From contig CM060199.1 of NCBI GenBank assembly GCA_030562195.1, forward strand, positions 39,328,338 through 39,392,337: a stretch of 64,000 nt of DNA, written 5' to 3'. Of this stretch, positions 1 to 13,187 are shown in pieces (position 1 is the stretch's first letter; each line of letters begins with the position of its first letter). Source of the DNA: Nipponacmea schrenckii (lineage: Eukaryota > Mollusca > Gastropoda > Lottiidae). The notes below the pieces were generated by a model that worked only from the letters and a program-made list of their open reading frames with translations, did no database searches and was not told where the DNA came from. The position numbers and the translations under genes were made by a program.

Positions 1-348
1 TGATTTCATCAAAGTGCTTAAATATGAGCATAAATATTATGAGAAATATGACAGTGTTTGATGTGCTTTAACTTCATAATCGCTTTAATATTATTTTTTT
101 GAAATAATTTTTGTAAGTGTTTTTAATATTGAGTATTTATATTATTGAGATTGAGGTTAAAGAATACTATTGCCTATATAATGGGTTACGTCCATATCTC
201 TATAGGGGTACAGCTAGAGATTAAAGATGCACTGAACCATAAATAATAAATAATGAGAAATGGGAATAATGAGTAACGGGAGTAAACCATAATTAACATT
301 AACATCAAACACCTTTACTAAATGCCATTCAAAGATAACATTAAACCT

Positions 349-520
349 ACCAATCAACAAAATTTGACTTTATGACCTATTACATAATCTTCTTAACTCT
401 TCTTGTAATATTTATATCTGTTTAATTAAGGTGTAATTTTAGCCAAAATATTTTCATAAATTTTATTTATACATGTTGATTTATAAAGCTGTGAATTAGC
501 ACATTATAAATCCGAATTTT
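349..520 (+). repeat. dispersed repeat, copy 1 (pair with 2128-2316)
   Basis: Begins 'accaatcaacaaaatttgac' and runs through a 'cttaactcttcttgtaa' block to a 'ttttatttatacat' block. The same order of blocks, with scattered substitutions and small indels, is present at 2128-2316 in the same orientation. Family unknown. Confidence 0.75.
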
Positions 521-1422
521 GTTAAATCCCTTATTTTCAACAAGGCATATTTTCAACAGTTTTCGGTCTATAACTAAAATAAAGATATTGTTAGAAAGCT
601 GATGAAAAGCACATTACGTCAATTAGAATGTTGCCAAGAGTCTTGTTCATGCGATATGATCATCTGAAGATACGAGAAATATGCAAATTACACATTTTCA
701 AAGCCCTATAAAACCAAAAGTTCTTTACCAAAATTAGAAAGCGAGGTATCATATGAAACTTTAGCCAATGTAGATGATTGTGCAGAAAAATAAGGGCTGC
801 TGAAGGTCAAGTTCAAAAGTTATGAACTTTCAAAGGGGCGCCTATACTTAAATGCTTTGGGAGGACCTAGTTCAGTGACAAATTTGAAATTGGAATAAAT
901 GCCATTAGAGGACCTAGATAATTATACAAATTATATTTTAAAACAAGTTTGAAAAAAACATCGGATAAAAAATGGCGGACGAGTAGTAGTATAATTTGCA
1001 TATTTCAAGATGGCGGCCAAACGGTTAGGAATTTGCATATACGGCAAACATACAAAATGAAGATATTGATGGTACTAATTCTGTGGAATAACAAATTTGC
1101 AAGTTTTTGCAAAAAAAATAACTCGAAAATTCTGATTTTTGTGATTTTCGACATTTTTTTGTCATTTTCGGACGTATCCGGCTAATTTCGGAAAATGTTT
1201 TTTCAGAATCTCAATTGATATTTTTTTTTCTACTCATCTACCAATTTGTGTGAAAAAATTATAAAAAATAAATAAGTTTGAATTTTGGCAAAAATTTTGA
1301 GTTAAATCGACTAGAAAATAAGCATTAAATAGCGGATTTTTTAACTTTGAAAGTTTCCGCCAAACCGCTTCTGGTCGGAGTCTCGAAATACAAAAAAAAT
1401 GTCAGCTCAACCCGCAAGCTGT

Positions 1423-1773
1423 AAATTACTAAGCTAGACAAGAGTTTGAAATGAATAGTCCTTGCTTCAGGTCCAGGTCCGTTATGCCTTTGTTCACCTT
1501 AACACAAAGAAAGTGAAATAAAACAGTTTTTGTAATTCAAAATCCACCATATCTATCTAAAAATGACTTTAAAAACGTTAAAAATGTTTCTTTGTCCATG
1601 CGATTTTATGAGATTTCCAGATATTATGACGATGTTTTTAAATTCTGGAAGTCCAATAAATAATACAAAAGTTACACTTGATATATTACAATCAGAATTG
1701 GATCTTGTATACCAATCAATTTTACAGTTATACATTTGTTATGTCTCTTTCTGTGATAAGCAAAAACAAGACT
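1423..1773 (+). repeat. ~350-bp dispersed repeat, copy A
   Basis: Shares long near-identical blocks with 10101-10474, for example 'gtccgttatgcctttgttca' and 'atttccagatattatgacga'. Both copies lie in the same orientation. No coding capacity is visible; the element type is unknown. Confidence 0.8.
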
Positions 1774-2127
1774 TAACTAGAACTGTCAACAGTTCCGGGC
1801 GTGGCAGCGATCCATTACTCCTGAATTTCGGACCTTTTGAAACATTTACATTTTAATTTCGATGTTTTAAAGTTCAAAAAATATTCACATGCAATTAACA
1901 AGAACTTTGGGTATCTAATACAAACTCAACTTTATACATAAACTCCTGAATAGTCAATCAAAAATGTTAAATTGTACATAATAATGGTGAAAAAAGCTGT
2001 ACATAAATATTACCCCTCTATCAATTGTAATTTGTGAATAGTAACTGCATAAGCGAGGTGCAATGGAAACTGGCATCTGACCATGCCTTTGAAGTTGATA
2101 TGGGGGCAATGAGAAATTAACATTTAT

Positions 2128-2316
2128 CTACCAATCAACAAAATTTGACTTCATGACCTATAACATAATTTTCTTAACTCTTCTTGTAAAATTTTTATCT
2201 GTTCATTATAGGGTGTAATTCTATTCGAAACATTTTCGCAAATTTTATTTATACATATCGATTTATATAGTGTTTTAAAGTTGTGAATTTGTAGATTATT
2301 AATCTGTTCGAATTTT
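2128..2316 (+). repeat. dispersed repeat, copy 2 (pair with 349-520)
   Basis: Direct-orientation partner of 349-520, similar over about 170-190 bases. The 1.8-kb spacing and divergence suggest two old insertions or an old segmental duplication rather than LTRs; no LTR-type TG...CA ends were seen. Confidence 0.75.
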
Positions 2317-3854
2317 GTCTTTAAGTTAAGTAGAACTAAAAAAAAAAGTAAGAATTTGTAATTTGTAATGTTATGACCTCGGCGTGAAAAGTTCAAATCA
2401 AAAGTTTTATTGTCATCCTTGTGAAGGTCAAGGTCACTTAATACATAGACTTTTGAATTTTCAAAAAATTCAAACAGAAATAAAAATTATTTAAATTCGA
2501 AAATCGAAATTCTGTTTCCATTTTTTTTAGATAAAGTAACAAGTTTTAAAAGACACCAAAATCAGATAAAATTAAGCCGGCTTATTAAAATTTTGGTAAA
2601 ATGAGCATGTCTGATGTAACAGCGCATATGTGACTTTTACGTTATATTTTTTTTCTTAGGTGATTCAAATTAACTATGTTAGATAATTTGTACTGAATTT
2701 GTCTACATTTGTGAATTACACCAGAAGCAGGAATGCCTAAGGTAAGTCGAGAAACCGGAAGTCCCCATGCACAAACCGGAAGTGATTCAAAAGTTTTGAT
2801 AAGATATATTTATTTGTTGTGGCCTTCTCTTTATATCCTGTAAATTTCATATCGATCCAATAATCAGCGCCCGAGTTGAAAAATTTTCATTTTTCAATTT
2901 TGTTTTATTCCATCCGATTAATCTTGTTTCAAAAAAAATTTAACAGGAGACCCGAAGTAAATCGGTCCATAAATGAGGTCTACAGATTCCAAACAAATTT
3001 TGTCGACATTATGTAATAAGTCCCTTTCGGGTAACCAAAACTTCCATGTTAGATATTCATTTTTTATTCCAGCCCACTTAAAGATCTATTATTAAAACAG
3101 ATATATTCTATCATTTTCAGTTTGAGCTAGCGAGCTTCCCCCCCCCCCCAAAAAAAACCAAAAAAAACATCTCATAACAAAGCTTGTCAATCGATTGCCA
3201 CGCAATAATCAAGTCTAGTTCAAATACGTTTATCTCGAATTACCGGATATGTCGAAGTAATCTCACAGTCGCATCAACCAATTATCAAACAAATCAACGT
3301 GTGTGGGCCTATTAATTAAAAATTCATTACTTGCATTGACAGAATGAAGTGAAAATAATATATCTTGACGCAAGCTCATGAAATATTTAACTGAATTTGC
3401 CGCTTCAATTTCAAATATCGAAAGTAAGCCTATTGAGCAGGCACAACATAATATTTTCGGTTTACAGTCAAATTAAAAAAAAAATGTTATGAGACAAAGT
3501 TTGAGATATCAAATTTAGATTATTTTAATTCACGCATGATAATCTACTGATAATACAAAACAAATTCTGAAACGATGTCTTTATTATTTATAAATCAATA
3601 GAATTGACGATTATTATAAAATTCAGGCTACTGTAAAATTAATCATAAAAAACGAAAGTAGAGTGTCCCGGATGTGGTTATAACAACATATTATCGGGTG
3701 AAAATGGATAAAATTATCATTAAATATTTACATTAGCTTTTGTTTTTCTCCATTGCTTAATTAATCAGGCAATGATAACAATATTATCGAATGAAATTAA
3801 CGTGTGTAAGGTTACCAACTTCAAAATGGCGGCTAAATCCCTTAATCGTTCGTG

Positions 3855-5300
3855 TTTCGCGAAAAATGTTAAAGTTGTACCCGAATGGATTCACAGACAA
3901 AATACCCGCCAACAAATTGAGTAGGGTAGTAGATCATGATGACTGGTCAATAAAATTCGACGTATAACAACAATTAAATTCCACATAGGAACCATTCGAT
4001 ATAGACAGATTTGCTACGCATTATAATACCCACTGTTTACGATTGAATTCAAAAATATAGTACCCAGTTACAGAAGCTATAGACGCTTTTACTGCTAATT
4101 GGTGTTTGGACAACAAATGGTTGGTTCCACCACCAAACTTAATTGCTAAAGTTTTACATAAGATGCATTTAGACAAGGCTCACAGCACATTTTTGTTGCC
4201 TGTATGGAAGTCTGCTCCGTTTTGGCATCTTTTGACGAAAATGGCAATCATAGAGATTTTGTCATGGAATTTTACATTTTGCCACAAAAAAGAATTATAA
4301 ATAAGGAAATAGGTAAAGACGGGATGTTTGTTAAATGTCTTTTATCCTTCAGAATAATTCCTCTACGCTCAATTTTAATTTCAGGATTAAGAAATAAAAT
4401 GAAATGAAATGAAACGTATTGTTCTGAACCTTTCAGGACTGAGATGAGACTATTATGTCAAAAGAGCTGGAGAAGAAAGCGGTGGAATTTCTTCCGAATT
4501 AAATGGTTTGGCTGCTAATTTATCTGATTATATGTTGGATTCCAAAAGTGATAATACAAAAAAGAAATACTAATCGTTTTTAAAAAACTTTTTAAAAAAT
4601 TTCGTTTTTAAAAAAAATGGGAAATCCATTTTGCATAAATCAAAGAAATAGTTCTTTACATTTTAACCCCAATTAATGTAAATTTCATTATTAGAGGGGC
4701 AAAAGGTTAAACAGTCGCCGTGGTAAAGAGGCCAGCAATTTTATGCATAGAACTGGGACACGAAAGATTCTTTTGAGATCCTAAAAATTTTCTATGAAAT
4801 CGTTTTACTTTTCGGTTTTTAAGGTTTGACAGTTAGCCCAAGTAGTGGAAGTTATTGACCAGTAAAGTTACCAAAGAAGAGTACAGACGGGGAAAGAAAG
4901 TTTTGTTTGCAAAAGGGAAGATTTTTGGGCCCCTATTATGTTTCGACTTTTGCGTGGCTTTTTTAAAATATGACATATTTTAACCCGTCGAAAAAAGATA
5001 AATGGGTTATTTTATTCTACGCCCCTACTTTAAAAGATTACCAAAGGCGGGGGGGCAGTAAACAGGGAAATGATCATGTAAAAAATTGTTAAAAAGGGAA
5101 ATAGTTTTGTTTTGCCCTAGCACCGTTTCAAACGTTTCGGGGCGCATTTTTTTTTAAAATATGATTTAAATTTAAAATTTAAACCAATTGTTAACAATAA
5201 ATGTCCGTTATTTCTTTCATCGAAACCCTTTGATACAGATTTTTTTAAATAGGGGGGGCTATTCTGCCATAAAAGGAAACGAAACGATCAGTAAAAATAC
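3855..5300 (+). mobile_element. broken DIRS-like tyrosine-recombinase retroelement fragment
   Basis: Several frames, interrupted by stops and frameshifts, give pieces that fit the order found in DIRS-type YR retrotransposons. First comes a segment with 'VPEWIHRQNT' (3870-3910), then a 'DNKWLVPPPNLI' and 'PVWKSAPFW' segment (4106-4240) like the end of the RT/RNase H polyprotein. Next is an SAM-like N-terminal recombinase segment, 'SSELNGLAANLSDYMLDSKS' (about 4490-4550), and then recombinase-domain-like pieces such as 'EEYRRGKKVLFAKGK' (about 4875-4920). No catalytic R-H-R-Y set can be read because the 4590-5300 part is full of homopolymer runs and frame changes. The match to DIRS is from family memory, not a search. 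It is inactive as written. Confidence 0.6.
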
Positions 5301-5508
5301 GCGTTTATAAAAAAAGATGGAAAAAACTTGTTTTTTGCAAAAATACAAAATTCCCTGAGCAACAAATATAAATTTTAGCACATTTTGTTTTATAGGTTAA
5401 TTGAAAATTATAAATAATTAAAAAATTAAAATTGTCCTTAAATTTTATTCATACACAATTTTATTTTCAGATAAAAGCAACTATTGGTAAAAAGGAATAA
5501 GATTAATA

Positions 5509-6785
5509 AAACATTTAAATTACAAAAGTAATAACAACAAATATAACATAGCATTACATTGTTATTACATAGGCTACATTTTATTACAGAATAATAACAA
5601 CACATATAATATAGCAATACATTGTTATTACATCTACATTACAATACAGAATAATAACAACACATATAATATAGCAATACATTGTTATTACATAGGCTAC
5701 ATTATAATACAGAATAATAACAACAAATATAACGTAGCATTACATTGTTATTATATAGGCTACCTTATAATACAGAATAATAACAACAAATATAATATAG
5801 CAATACATTGTTATTACATAGGCTACATTACAATACAGAATAATAACAACAAATATAACAAAAGAAATTACATTGTTATTATATAGGCTACATTATAATA
5901 CAGATAATAACAAAAACATATAATATAGAAATTACATTGTTATTACATAGGCTACATTATAATACAGAATAATAACAACAAATATAACATAGCATTACAT
6001 TGTTATTACATAGGCTACATTATAATACAGAATAATAACAACAAATATAATATAGCATTACATTGTTATTATATAGGCTACATTATAATACAGAATAATA
6101 ACAACAAATATAATATAGCAATACATTGTTATTATATAGGCTACATTATAATACAGAATAATAACAACAAATATAATATAGTATTACATTGTTATTACAT
6201 AGGCTACATTATAATACAGAATAATAACAACAAATATAATATAGCAGTACATTGTTATTACATAGGCTACATTATAATAGAGAATAATAACAACAAATAT
6301 AATATAGCAATACATTGTTATTACATAGGCTACATTATAATAGAGAATAATAACAACAAATATAATATAGCAATTACATTGTTATTACATAGGCTACATT
6401 ATAATACAGAATAATAACAACAAATATAATATAGCATTACATTGTTATTACATAGGCTACATTACAATACAGAATAATAACAACAAATATAACATAGCAT
6501 TACATTGTTATTACATAGGCTACAATATAATACAGCATAATAACAACAAATATAATATAGCAATACCTTGTTATTACATAGGCTACATTATAATACAGAA
6601 TAATAACAACAAATATAATATAGCATTACATTGTTATTACATAGGCTACATTACAATACAGAATAATAACAACAAATATAATATAGCAATACATTGTTAT
6701 TACATCTACATTACAATACAGAATAATAATAACAAATATAATATAGCAATACATTGTTATTATATAGGCTACATAATAATACAGT
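5509..6785 (+). repeat. 63-bp minisatellite, ~20 copies
   Basis: The unit reads 'aataataacaacaaatataa' then 'tatagcaatacattgttatt' then 'acataggctacattataata' plus 'cag'. Copies differ by single substitutions, and two copies lack the 'ataggc' block. The array is intergenic, between the retroelement fragment and the PAN/discoidin gene. Confidence 0.95.
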
Positions 6786-8375
6786 TAGGCCAGTAACCAG
6801 CTCTATGTGCCAAAGGGGGCGACTGCATTTGTAATGGGGCGGTCACATTACCTTAAGGAAAGGGGTTGGGGGTCAGTAAAGGTGCAGTTATAACGATAAT
6901 AATTACATGATACATTCAATTCTGATCGTGAAAAAGAAAATTTATTAAGCGGGGGGGGGGGGGGGTGTTGGGAGAGTGGATGGTGATTAAAGATTAAATA
7001 AACAACTGTTGTCAATGTAGACTGTATTATAGATAGAGAATACATTTTTAAAAAATAAATATTCATAGGGAAGTTGAAGTATTTTAATACCCAAATATGT
7101 ATTAAATTTATGCACATTGATAATAACAGTTTGATAAGTTTATCATATGCATGTGATAATCTAACACCTTCGTCTGACTGGTTACTTCTGATGCCGATAG
7201 CTTTCATGAAATCTGGTTTTATTAATATGCTTATTGATTGTCAGTATGTTGGTGTTTTCAAAGTTGCATAAACTTTAACCAGCGATTGTTGTTCCATAAA
7301 GCTGTGTCATAATAATAATAACAGCATAATGTCAGCATAATAACAACAAATATAACATATAACATCTATTGCTGTGGAAATGTGTTTATTTGATTAGCAA
7401 TAGGAACATCAATTGATATATATAGAATAAATACACCTACAGTGACTAGTATATTTTGGTTATATTTTCAAAAATAGGACAATAAGATACAATGTTATTA
7501 CATAAAATACATTATAGCTATATAACTACAAGCACAAACCTTCGTCTCACAGGAATGGAGTAAATACATGTATGGTTTGGTAGAAATGAAAGCTTTGATA
7601 GAACCATGTTCTTTATTAATTGTGGGGACTGTACATAGAAACATTATAATTTATTTTGTTAAAAAGTACATGCTGAAGAATATCAGAATTCACTTACACC
7701 ACCTCGTTGTGTAATAAAATTAATTTAGCATCACCACTTGACCACCGGCGAAAACAATCGGAAACATAGTCTAAATTGTCTCTTGTTACTCGAGAGTTAA
7801 TAAGGGGAGGGAACTGGAGTGAAAGAAATTAAATTACGCCTGATTGAACAACTCCCTATTTACATCTCAATAAACAAGAGAGTTTCTATTTTATCAAGTG
7901 TAGACTGAAGTTAAGTTAAAAATCATCCAAATTGTTGACATTTCGCGTGAAAAATTGAGCCAAATTTACCGTTTAATTAAATAATAGAGCAGAATTCTGA
8001 CCTCTGCGAAATGTAAATAATTTTTACTGTTTAATTTTAACAATGTTTAGATGATCATAGACGTCTCTGTTTTTAAGGGATACCCCCCCCCCCTCACTGT
8101 AGTATTTTCAAAAAGCTAATCCTTCCTCTCCCAGGGCCTTTCCCCAACATAGGATTAAACTGTAAAATCTTCTGGGGTGGTCTGTCAGTAATAAAACCCA
8201 GAGTATTTGAAAGTGACTTGGGTGAGTAATTGATTTTCTTTAACAATAATTACTTTCAATAACTTGTTACAATTTCATTGATATTCATACTATATAACAA
8301 AACTGTCGAAATCGCGAACTTTAAAAAGTGAAGCAAAGTGCGTTTACAGAATATTTAGTAAAGAAGATACGTCTT
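6786..8375. other. intergenic, no gene seen
   Basis: Contains a poly-G run (about 6950-6965), a poly-C run (about 8083-8093) and a short degenerate copy of part of the neighbouring exon (7982-8032, listed separately). The ORFs at 6848-7207 and 7074-7271 overlap on opposite strands and show no family features. Confidence 0.55.
7982..8032 (-). pseudogene. fragment copy of the discoidin-like exon
   Basis: On the minus strand this ~50-base piece closely matches the part of the 8376-8668 exon that encodes the 'YYLNFAELRILL' stretch, including 'tttcgcagag' and 'tcagaattctgctc'. The flanks do not match, so it is a short duplicated remnant rather than a second intact exon. Confidence 0.6.
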
Positions 8376-10047
8376 TTAAAACTGTACTTCATAGTCAGCA
8401 GGGCTGCAGTTTGAACTGTCAAAATAATCGAGCAGAATTCTGAGCTCTGCGAAATTTAAATAGTATTTACTGTATGTTTGACGGATAAAGATAAAACGGG
8501 CTCTCATCTCTGTTTGGTTTGTACCTGATGTACATTTGGTTATATCGTAACGACTGCTGTCTATACCAGTATTACGATAACACTCAACGGACGCCATGAA
8601 ACCAGCTTCATCACAGTTTCCAGTCATCCCAAAACTCAAACTAAACCATTTCATCCGATAAGAATAGTCTACAAAGATAAAAGTTTAGAGCAAAATCTTG
8701 TTAGTTTATATACTATCTAAGTGAGAATGAATATAAAACTTAAGTTCTCAAGAATAGTTAATATGAGTATTCATTTCCATCAGTGAACTTAACTGGTGTC
8801 ATAAAGTAACAGAATCCCTGTAAAATCTGGAAAACTAAAAAAAAAAAAAAACAAGTACCGTAATATTTGAAAAAAAAAACCGCTTAATCCATTTATTAAG
8901 TTTTTTCAATAATTTATTGCATTATGGATAATTACTAAGTTTTTTGGATTTATCAGAATAATATCAGAATTCTGTGAAATTGACACAAATCTTAAATAGC
9001 GTTATTTTTTTGCTTTGAATTACGCATAGCGTCACGTGACAAACTACAGTTTATCGAAAAATAACACCAGTTCGCGTAACTAGTTTATTGAAGGGATTGA
9101 TAGTAGAAATGTAAATATTAATCTATGCTTACCTTTTCGATTGAAAATTTGAATCAAGCGCATGGAATGTATTTTGAGTAAATCCAAGCACCACCATGCA
9201 GGAGAACTTAAGACTGAACTATGTATTCAATCATCTATAGCTATGTTATAAAGTCTTCCGATTCTAATAGCTCTGACTGTTGGCTGATAAATGTTTCTCG
9301 ATATCACTGGAGGATATGAACTAAAAACATACTATTGGACTTTATTCAATAGTCTAAAGCTGCAGTGTTATCTCTCATGGCTACAGTGTTATTAATATCT
9401 CTAACTGACAGTGTTATTCAATAGTCTTAGCTACAGTGTATTCAATAGTCTCAAAGCTGACAGTGTTTATTCAATGTTTTAGCTAACAGTGTTATTACTA
9501 GTCTCATAACTGACAGTGTTATTCAATAGTCTCCTAGCTAACAGTGTTATTCAATAGTCTCAAAGCTGACAGTGTTATTCAATAGTCTCCTAGCTAACAG
9601 TGTTATTCAATAGTCTCATGGCTGACAGTGTTATTCAATAGTCGCATAGCTGACAGTGTTATTCAATAGTCTCATAGCTGACAGTGTTATTCAATAGATT
9701 CATAGCTGGCAGTTATAAAGTCAAAAGTCATAAATATTCTTACCAAATTCTGGAACATAAGTAAGAATTCCAACTGTTTCATTATAGTTGTTATCATCGT
9801 CATCAAGTAATACACGATTATACAGATAACAGTAATTCTTCTTTGTGTCGTAGGCAAAGGAAAGGCAAGGTGTTTCTTCGTCTTCAAGACATTTCATTGT
9901 ACAATGCAATGAATTGGTAATATTGGTATAACTATAATTGAACCCATGATGCAGCTTACTTTCTGAATATAGGGAAAACAACATGCTTCTCTTACAAAAA
10001 ACTGCGAACAATAAACACAGCAGGTAGATGTTTACTTCTCTCCTCAT
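8376..10047 (-). CDS. secreted PAN/apple plus discoidin-like protein
   Basis: Two exons, 9744-10047 and 8376-8668, join in phase (GAA TTT G|AC) at a GTAAGA donor and a TTTGTAG acceptor to give 198 residues. Residues 1-20 are a signal peptide (MRREVNIYLLCLLFAVFC). Cys49, 53, 61 and 73 with 'CLSFAYD' and 'CYLYN' fit a PAN/apple fold. Residues ~155-180, 'RARFIFIRQTYSKYYLNFAE', match the 'RYVR...YLxLAEVxV' end strand pattern of F5/8 C (discoidin/fucolectin) domains, although only the last part of such a domain is present. Families like this bind glycans or proteins outside the cell, so a lectin-like extracellular role is inferred. The intron holds a 28-bp minisatellite and a MITE piece. No exact orthologue is recognised; the two-domain reading is moderately sure. 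Confidence 0.75.
8728..8990 (-). mobile_element. partial copy of the TTAA-flanked MITE
   Basis: Carries the family's core blocks: 'agttctcaagaatagttaat', 'catcagtgaacttaactggt', 'gtaacagaatccctgtaaaa'. The terminal inverted repeats are degraded. It lies in the intron of the PAN/discoidin gene. Confidence 0.65.
9360..9717 (+). repeat. 28-bp minisatellite, ~12 copies
   Basis: The unit is 'acagtgttattcaatagtct' plus 'catagctg'. Early copies are more diverged, with deletions; copies from 9505 on are regular. The array ends about 25 bases from the donor of the first exon of the PAN/discoidin gene. Confidence 0.9.
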
Positions 10048-10100
10048 ATTGTTGATGCTGATTTATTACATGACCTGCTAAAAAAATTCTAACTAAAACA

Positions 10101-10474
10101 TTACTAAGATTGGTAAGAGTTTGAAATAAATAGTCCTTGCTTCAGGTTCAGGTCCGTTATGCCTTTGTTCACCTAAACACAAAGAAAGTGAAATAAAACA
10201 GTTTTTGGTATTTAAAATCCACCATATCTATCTAAAAAGGACTTTAAAAACGTTAAAAATGTTTCTTTGTCCATAGGATTTTAAGAGATTTCCAGATATT
10301 ATGACGATGTATAAGAAGTCTAAACTCCAGAATAAGTTTTGAAATTTAAACGTCCAATGTATGATACAAAAGTTACAAATGATAAAATTTTGTATCAGAA
10401 TTGGATTTTATATTCCAATTAATTTTACATTTATACATATTTTATGTCTCTTTCTGTGATAATTAAGAACAAGA
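10101..10474 (+). repeat. ~350-bp dispersed repeat, copy B
   Basis: Second copy of the element at 1423-1773, with a few short insertions (for example around 10310-10350). It sits just upstream of the PAN/discoidin gene's start. Confidence 0.8.
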
Positions 10475-13185
10475 CTTTATAATCAAGTCTAGTTCAAACG
10501 GAGGAATAGTATTTTACTGTCCACATAGACCTCAAATACAACGTCGCAGTGACGTTCGCAAATGATAGGGACGTGGGGTATCAACAGAGGGGGTCGAGAG
10601 GGGGAGAAGGGTGTAAAGATGGACAGTGTTTGTATAAGCGCCATAACATTGTCAATTGCCATATGTAAATATGAGGACGTGAGTGTCCTGTTTAATAAGG
10701 TTATGTTTAGTCCAAGTTTGTAATAAATGGAGATGCTGGTTTAAATATTATCAAGAAACCAAGATCTTTAGAATTAGTTATGGTTAAAGAAATGAAATGA
10801 ATGGAGTTTTACGTCATTCTCTTCTGCATTTTATAGGATAATGAAGACGGCAACGCCATGTAGTGTACAATTAGGGAAGTTTTCCTAGGACAGAGGCTTT
10901 AGCCTGCTGCAAGTTTTAAGATTTCCAACTGTCGAGGGTCTTTAATGTGCACAGCCTGTAGCACACGAGGCCTCGGTTTATTGTCCCATCCGAACGACTA
11001 GACGCTTTTTCCATGCCAGTTCCTCCAAACTGCATTGAATTAGTTTGGTAGTTTCGTTAAGATCAGATAAATAAATTGTGGTGAAAGGTGCTTGAAGGTT
11101 GAATTTATAAATTTTTTATAGATCCCCTATTAAATAAAACGAAGAATTAGACTAATTAACGTGACGTAGGACTAGAAATTTAATAATTAACTAAAATACA
11201 ATGAAAGAAAATATTACAAATAACTTCATATCAAATTGTCCTCATTAGGCTTGGTGATAATCATAATGTATTCTATTTTGTGTTTGAAAGGTTACGGTCG
11301 GATATTGAGTTATAAAAACCTGCAAAGATGCCTTTAAATAAATAATACGTTGACGTGACGATCTATAAGACAGTTGTAACAGAATTATTAACAAAGAAAT
11401 GGTTCGTTTCACACTTAAATCAAGCTATTGTTAAGGGAGACTATCCCAATATCATTAACTGTGAATTTTTTAATGTTGCTGATGTTAATTTGATAGTTGA
11501 TACAAATCTTGATACGATGTCTATGACATTCAAAGCCCAACTTTCTTACCTCTATATTTGTGATTTGTGATTGACGATTGATTTGAGAAAGAAATTACAA
11601 CAATGAATAAGATGAGTTAAGGGCAATAGAATTGAGCCAACAACTTAAATGACAATATTATCTATTGGTTACCAGGCGTTTGGAACCATGTTTTGCCTCT
11701 GTAATTCTGGTACATCCCCATACACGATTAAAAGAAGCAGAAGCATAAGGGTGTAAGCTACTGTGGGGATGATCGACCACCATAGTCGCATCATCCCTTT
11801 AAAAAATCATCGTTTTAGAAAATTTCATTATCACTTTTTGTTTTAATGGCGGAGTGTCAAGAAATTTGGCTTTGAACCACGATTACTATTACTAATCCGC
11901 CTTTTACACTAGGTGAACTGATGGTAAACCTATCCCTATAAGGTCGGAACAAGCAATGTAGTCCCAAATCTGTTTCCGAGTTAAATCACGAAATTTAAAG
12001 TTTTATAACCATAAAAATTACAATACGCCACGTGAAAGCATGGCCAATACTTAGTTTCTGTTCAACAATTCAATAAAGCATGACCATGAAATTTTGAATT
12101 AGTCGAAATGAAAGTAAACCAATATCCGCTTGACTGTCACTGCACACAAAACCACTATTTTTAGAAATATCTAAACCAAAAATAAGTCCGAGTCCTTGTA
12201 GTAAATGTTAAGCTTATAGGGAGTTATCTCCCTCTACTGATATCAAAGAATGGTATCATACTTACATGGGAATGTTCAACCGGAAGTTGGATTTATCCAG
12301 GCTATCAAAATTTAAATATTATAATGAGTTTTGTTGTAATTGGTTTATCAATTAATATATTGAACTATTAAATTATGAAACATATTATAAAGATATTATA
12401 TTTCAAGTAAAACCACTGAAACATTATTTCACAAAGTGTGGGCTATATAACGTGGTTGAGGAGGTAGCTTCATTGCCCAACTGAGCCTCAGGGGTCTGGG
12501 GTGCAGGCTTCAAACCTGTAGCTGACTAGCGTCAGAGTGGTTCGACTCCACCTGATGGGCGCTTTTATTTCCTTAGTTTTGTGTGTTAGATTTAAACCTT
12601 CTTATGTTCACCCATTCGCTTCAAGTGGACAAGTTTGCTGTTTCCACTTCACGACCAATTACGTAAGGAGTAAGTGATTATAACCTTGTGAACACACTAC
12701 AGCTAATATTTCTATATTTTCTTCATTGGCGATTCAGTCGTGTTTCTTAAAAGTTTTAAAGAATGTAAAATGTTGCATTCTTTCATTGAAATCTATTAAT
12801 GTATGGCCAATATCTAGAGAAGCAGGTCTCTTTTAAAAAGACATCTTTTCAAGCACACATTTGAGAGTTTTGTTCAAACAAACTATAATTGGCAATGGTC
12901 TGAAAGTAGTATCGTGGGGCGAATCCATTCATAGTGAAAGACAAGTTTAAAATTTAAACTACGATTAGCTGTTAGTAGTTAATAGTCGGGGGTCTAGGAA
13001 GATTAATATAGTTATTAAAATAGTGTATTAAACTCTATCAATTGCTTGTCATATATAGATTGATGTAGCGGTAAGGGAATGTATAATACTCGGAATGAGA
13101 CAAATACCGTCCTTTATCATCAGATTGTGTTATTGGTTTTTAGAACCAATTTCAAATCAAAGACTCGAGAGTCTAGTTTGCATCT
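10475..13185. other. intergenic, dispersed repeats only
   Basis: Contains a reverse-orientation SINE copy (10790-11020) and the mollusc-type palindrome 'gggagttatctccct' near 12219. The ORF at 11355-11570 has no family signature. A segment at 12455-12555 has weak tRNA-like boxes ('gtggttcgactcca') but is not a foldable tRNA as read. Confidence 0.5.
10790..11020 (-). mobile_element. SINE-like element (family S1), minus orientation
   Basis: Starts on the minus-strand 3' end with the family tail ('aatgaatggagttttacgtc' as read on plus) and includes 'cgtaaaactccattcatt' on the minus strand, the 'gtgctacaggctgtgcac' block and 'ccatccgaacgac'. The same blocks occur at 16955-17125, 34688-34870 and 56475-56735. 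Confidence 0.65.
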
Positions 13186-13187
13186 CT

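Larger units (their letters stand above)
1..3854. other. gene-free AT-rich repeat-derived DNA
   Basis: No ORF here has a recognisable protein family, codon bias or splice-site context. The stretch holds two copies of one repeat (349-520 and 2128-2316), one copy of a ~350-bp dispersed repeat (1423-1773, second copy at 10101-10474), motifs of the 'gaaggtcaaggtca' kind often found in mollusc repeats (near 800 and 2423), and a poly-C then poly-A run near 3140-3170. The ORFs at 949-1185 and 1563-1856 look like chance openings. Confidence 0.6.

Noticed and set aside
1563..1856. 97-codon ORF as a gene
   Set aside because: It lies in a dispersed repeat whose second copy (10101-10474) does not preserve the frame.
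12455..12555. tRNA gene
   Set aside because: A 'gtggttcgactcca' B-box-like string is present, but arms and acceptor stem do not pair by eye and the A-to-B spacing is too long; likely a SINE relic.
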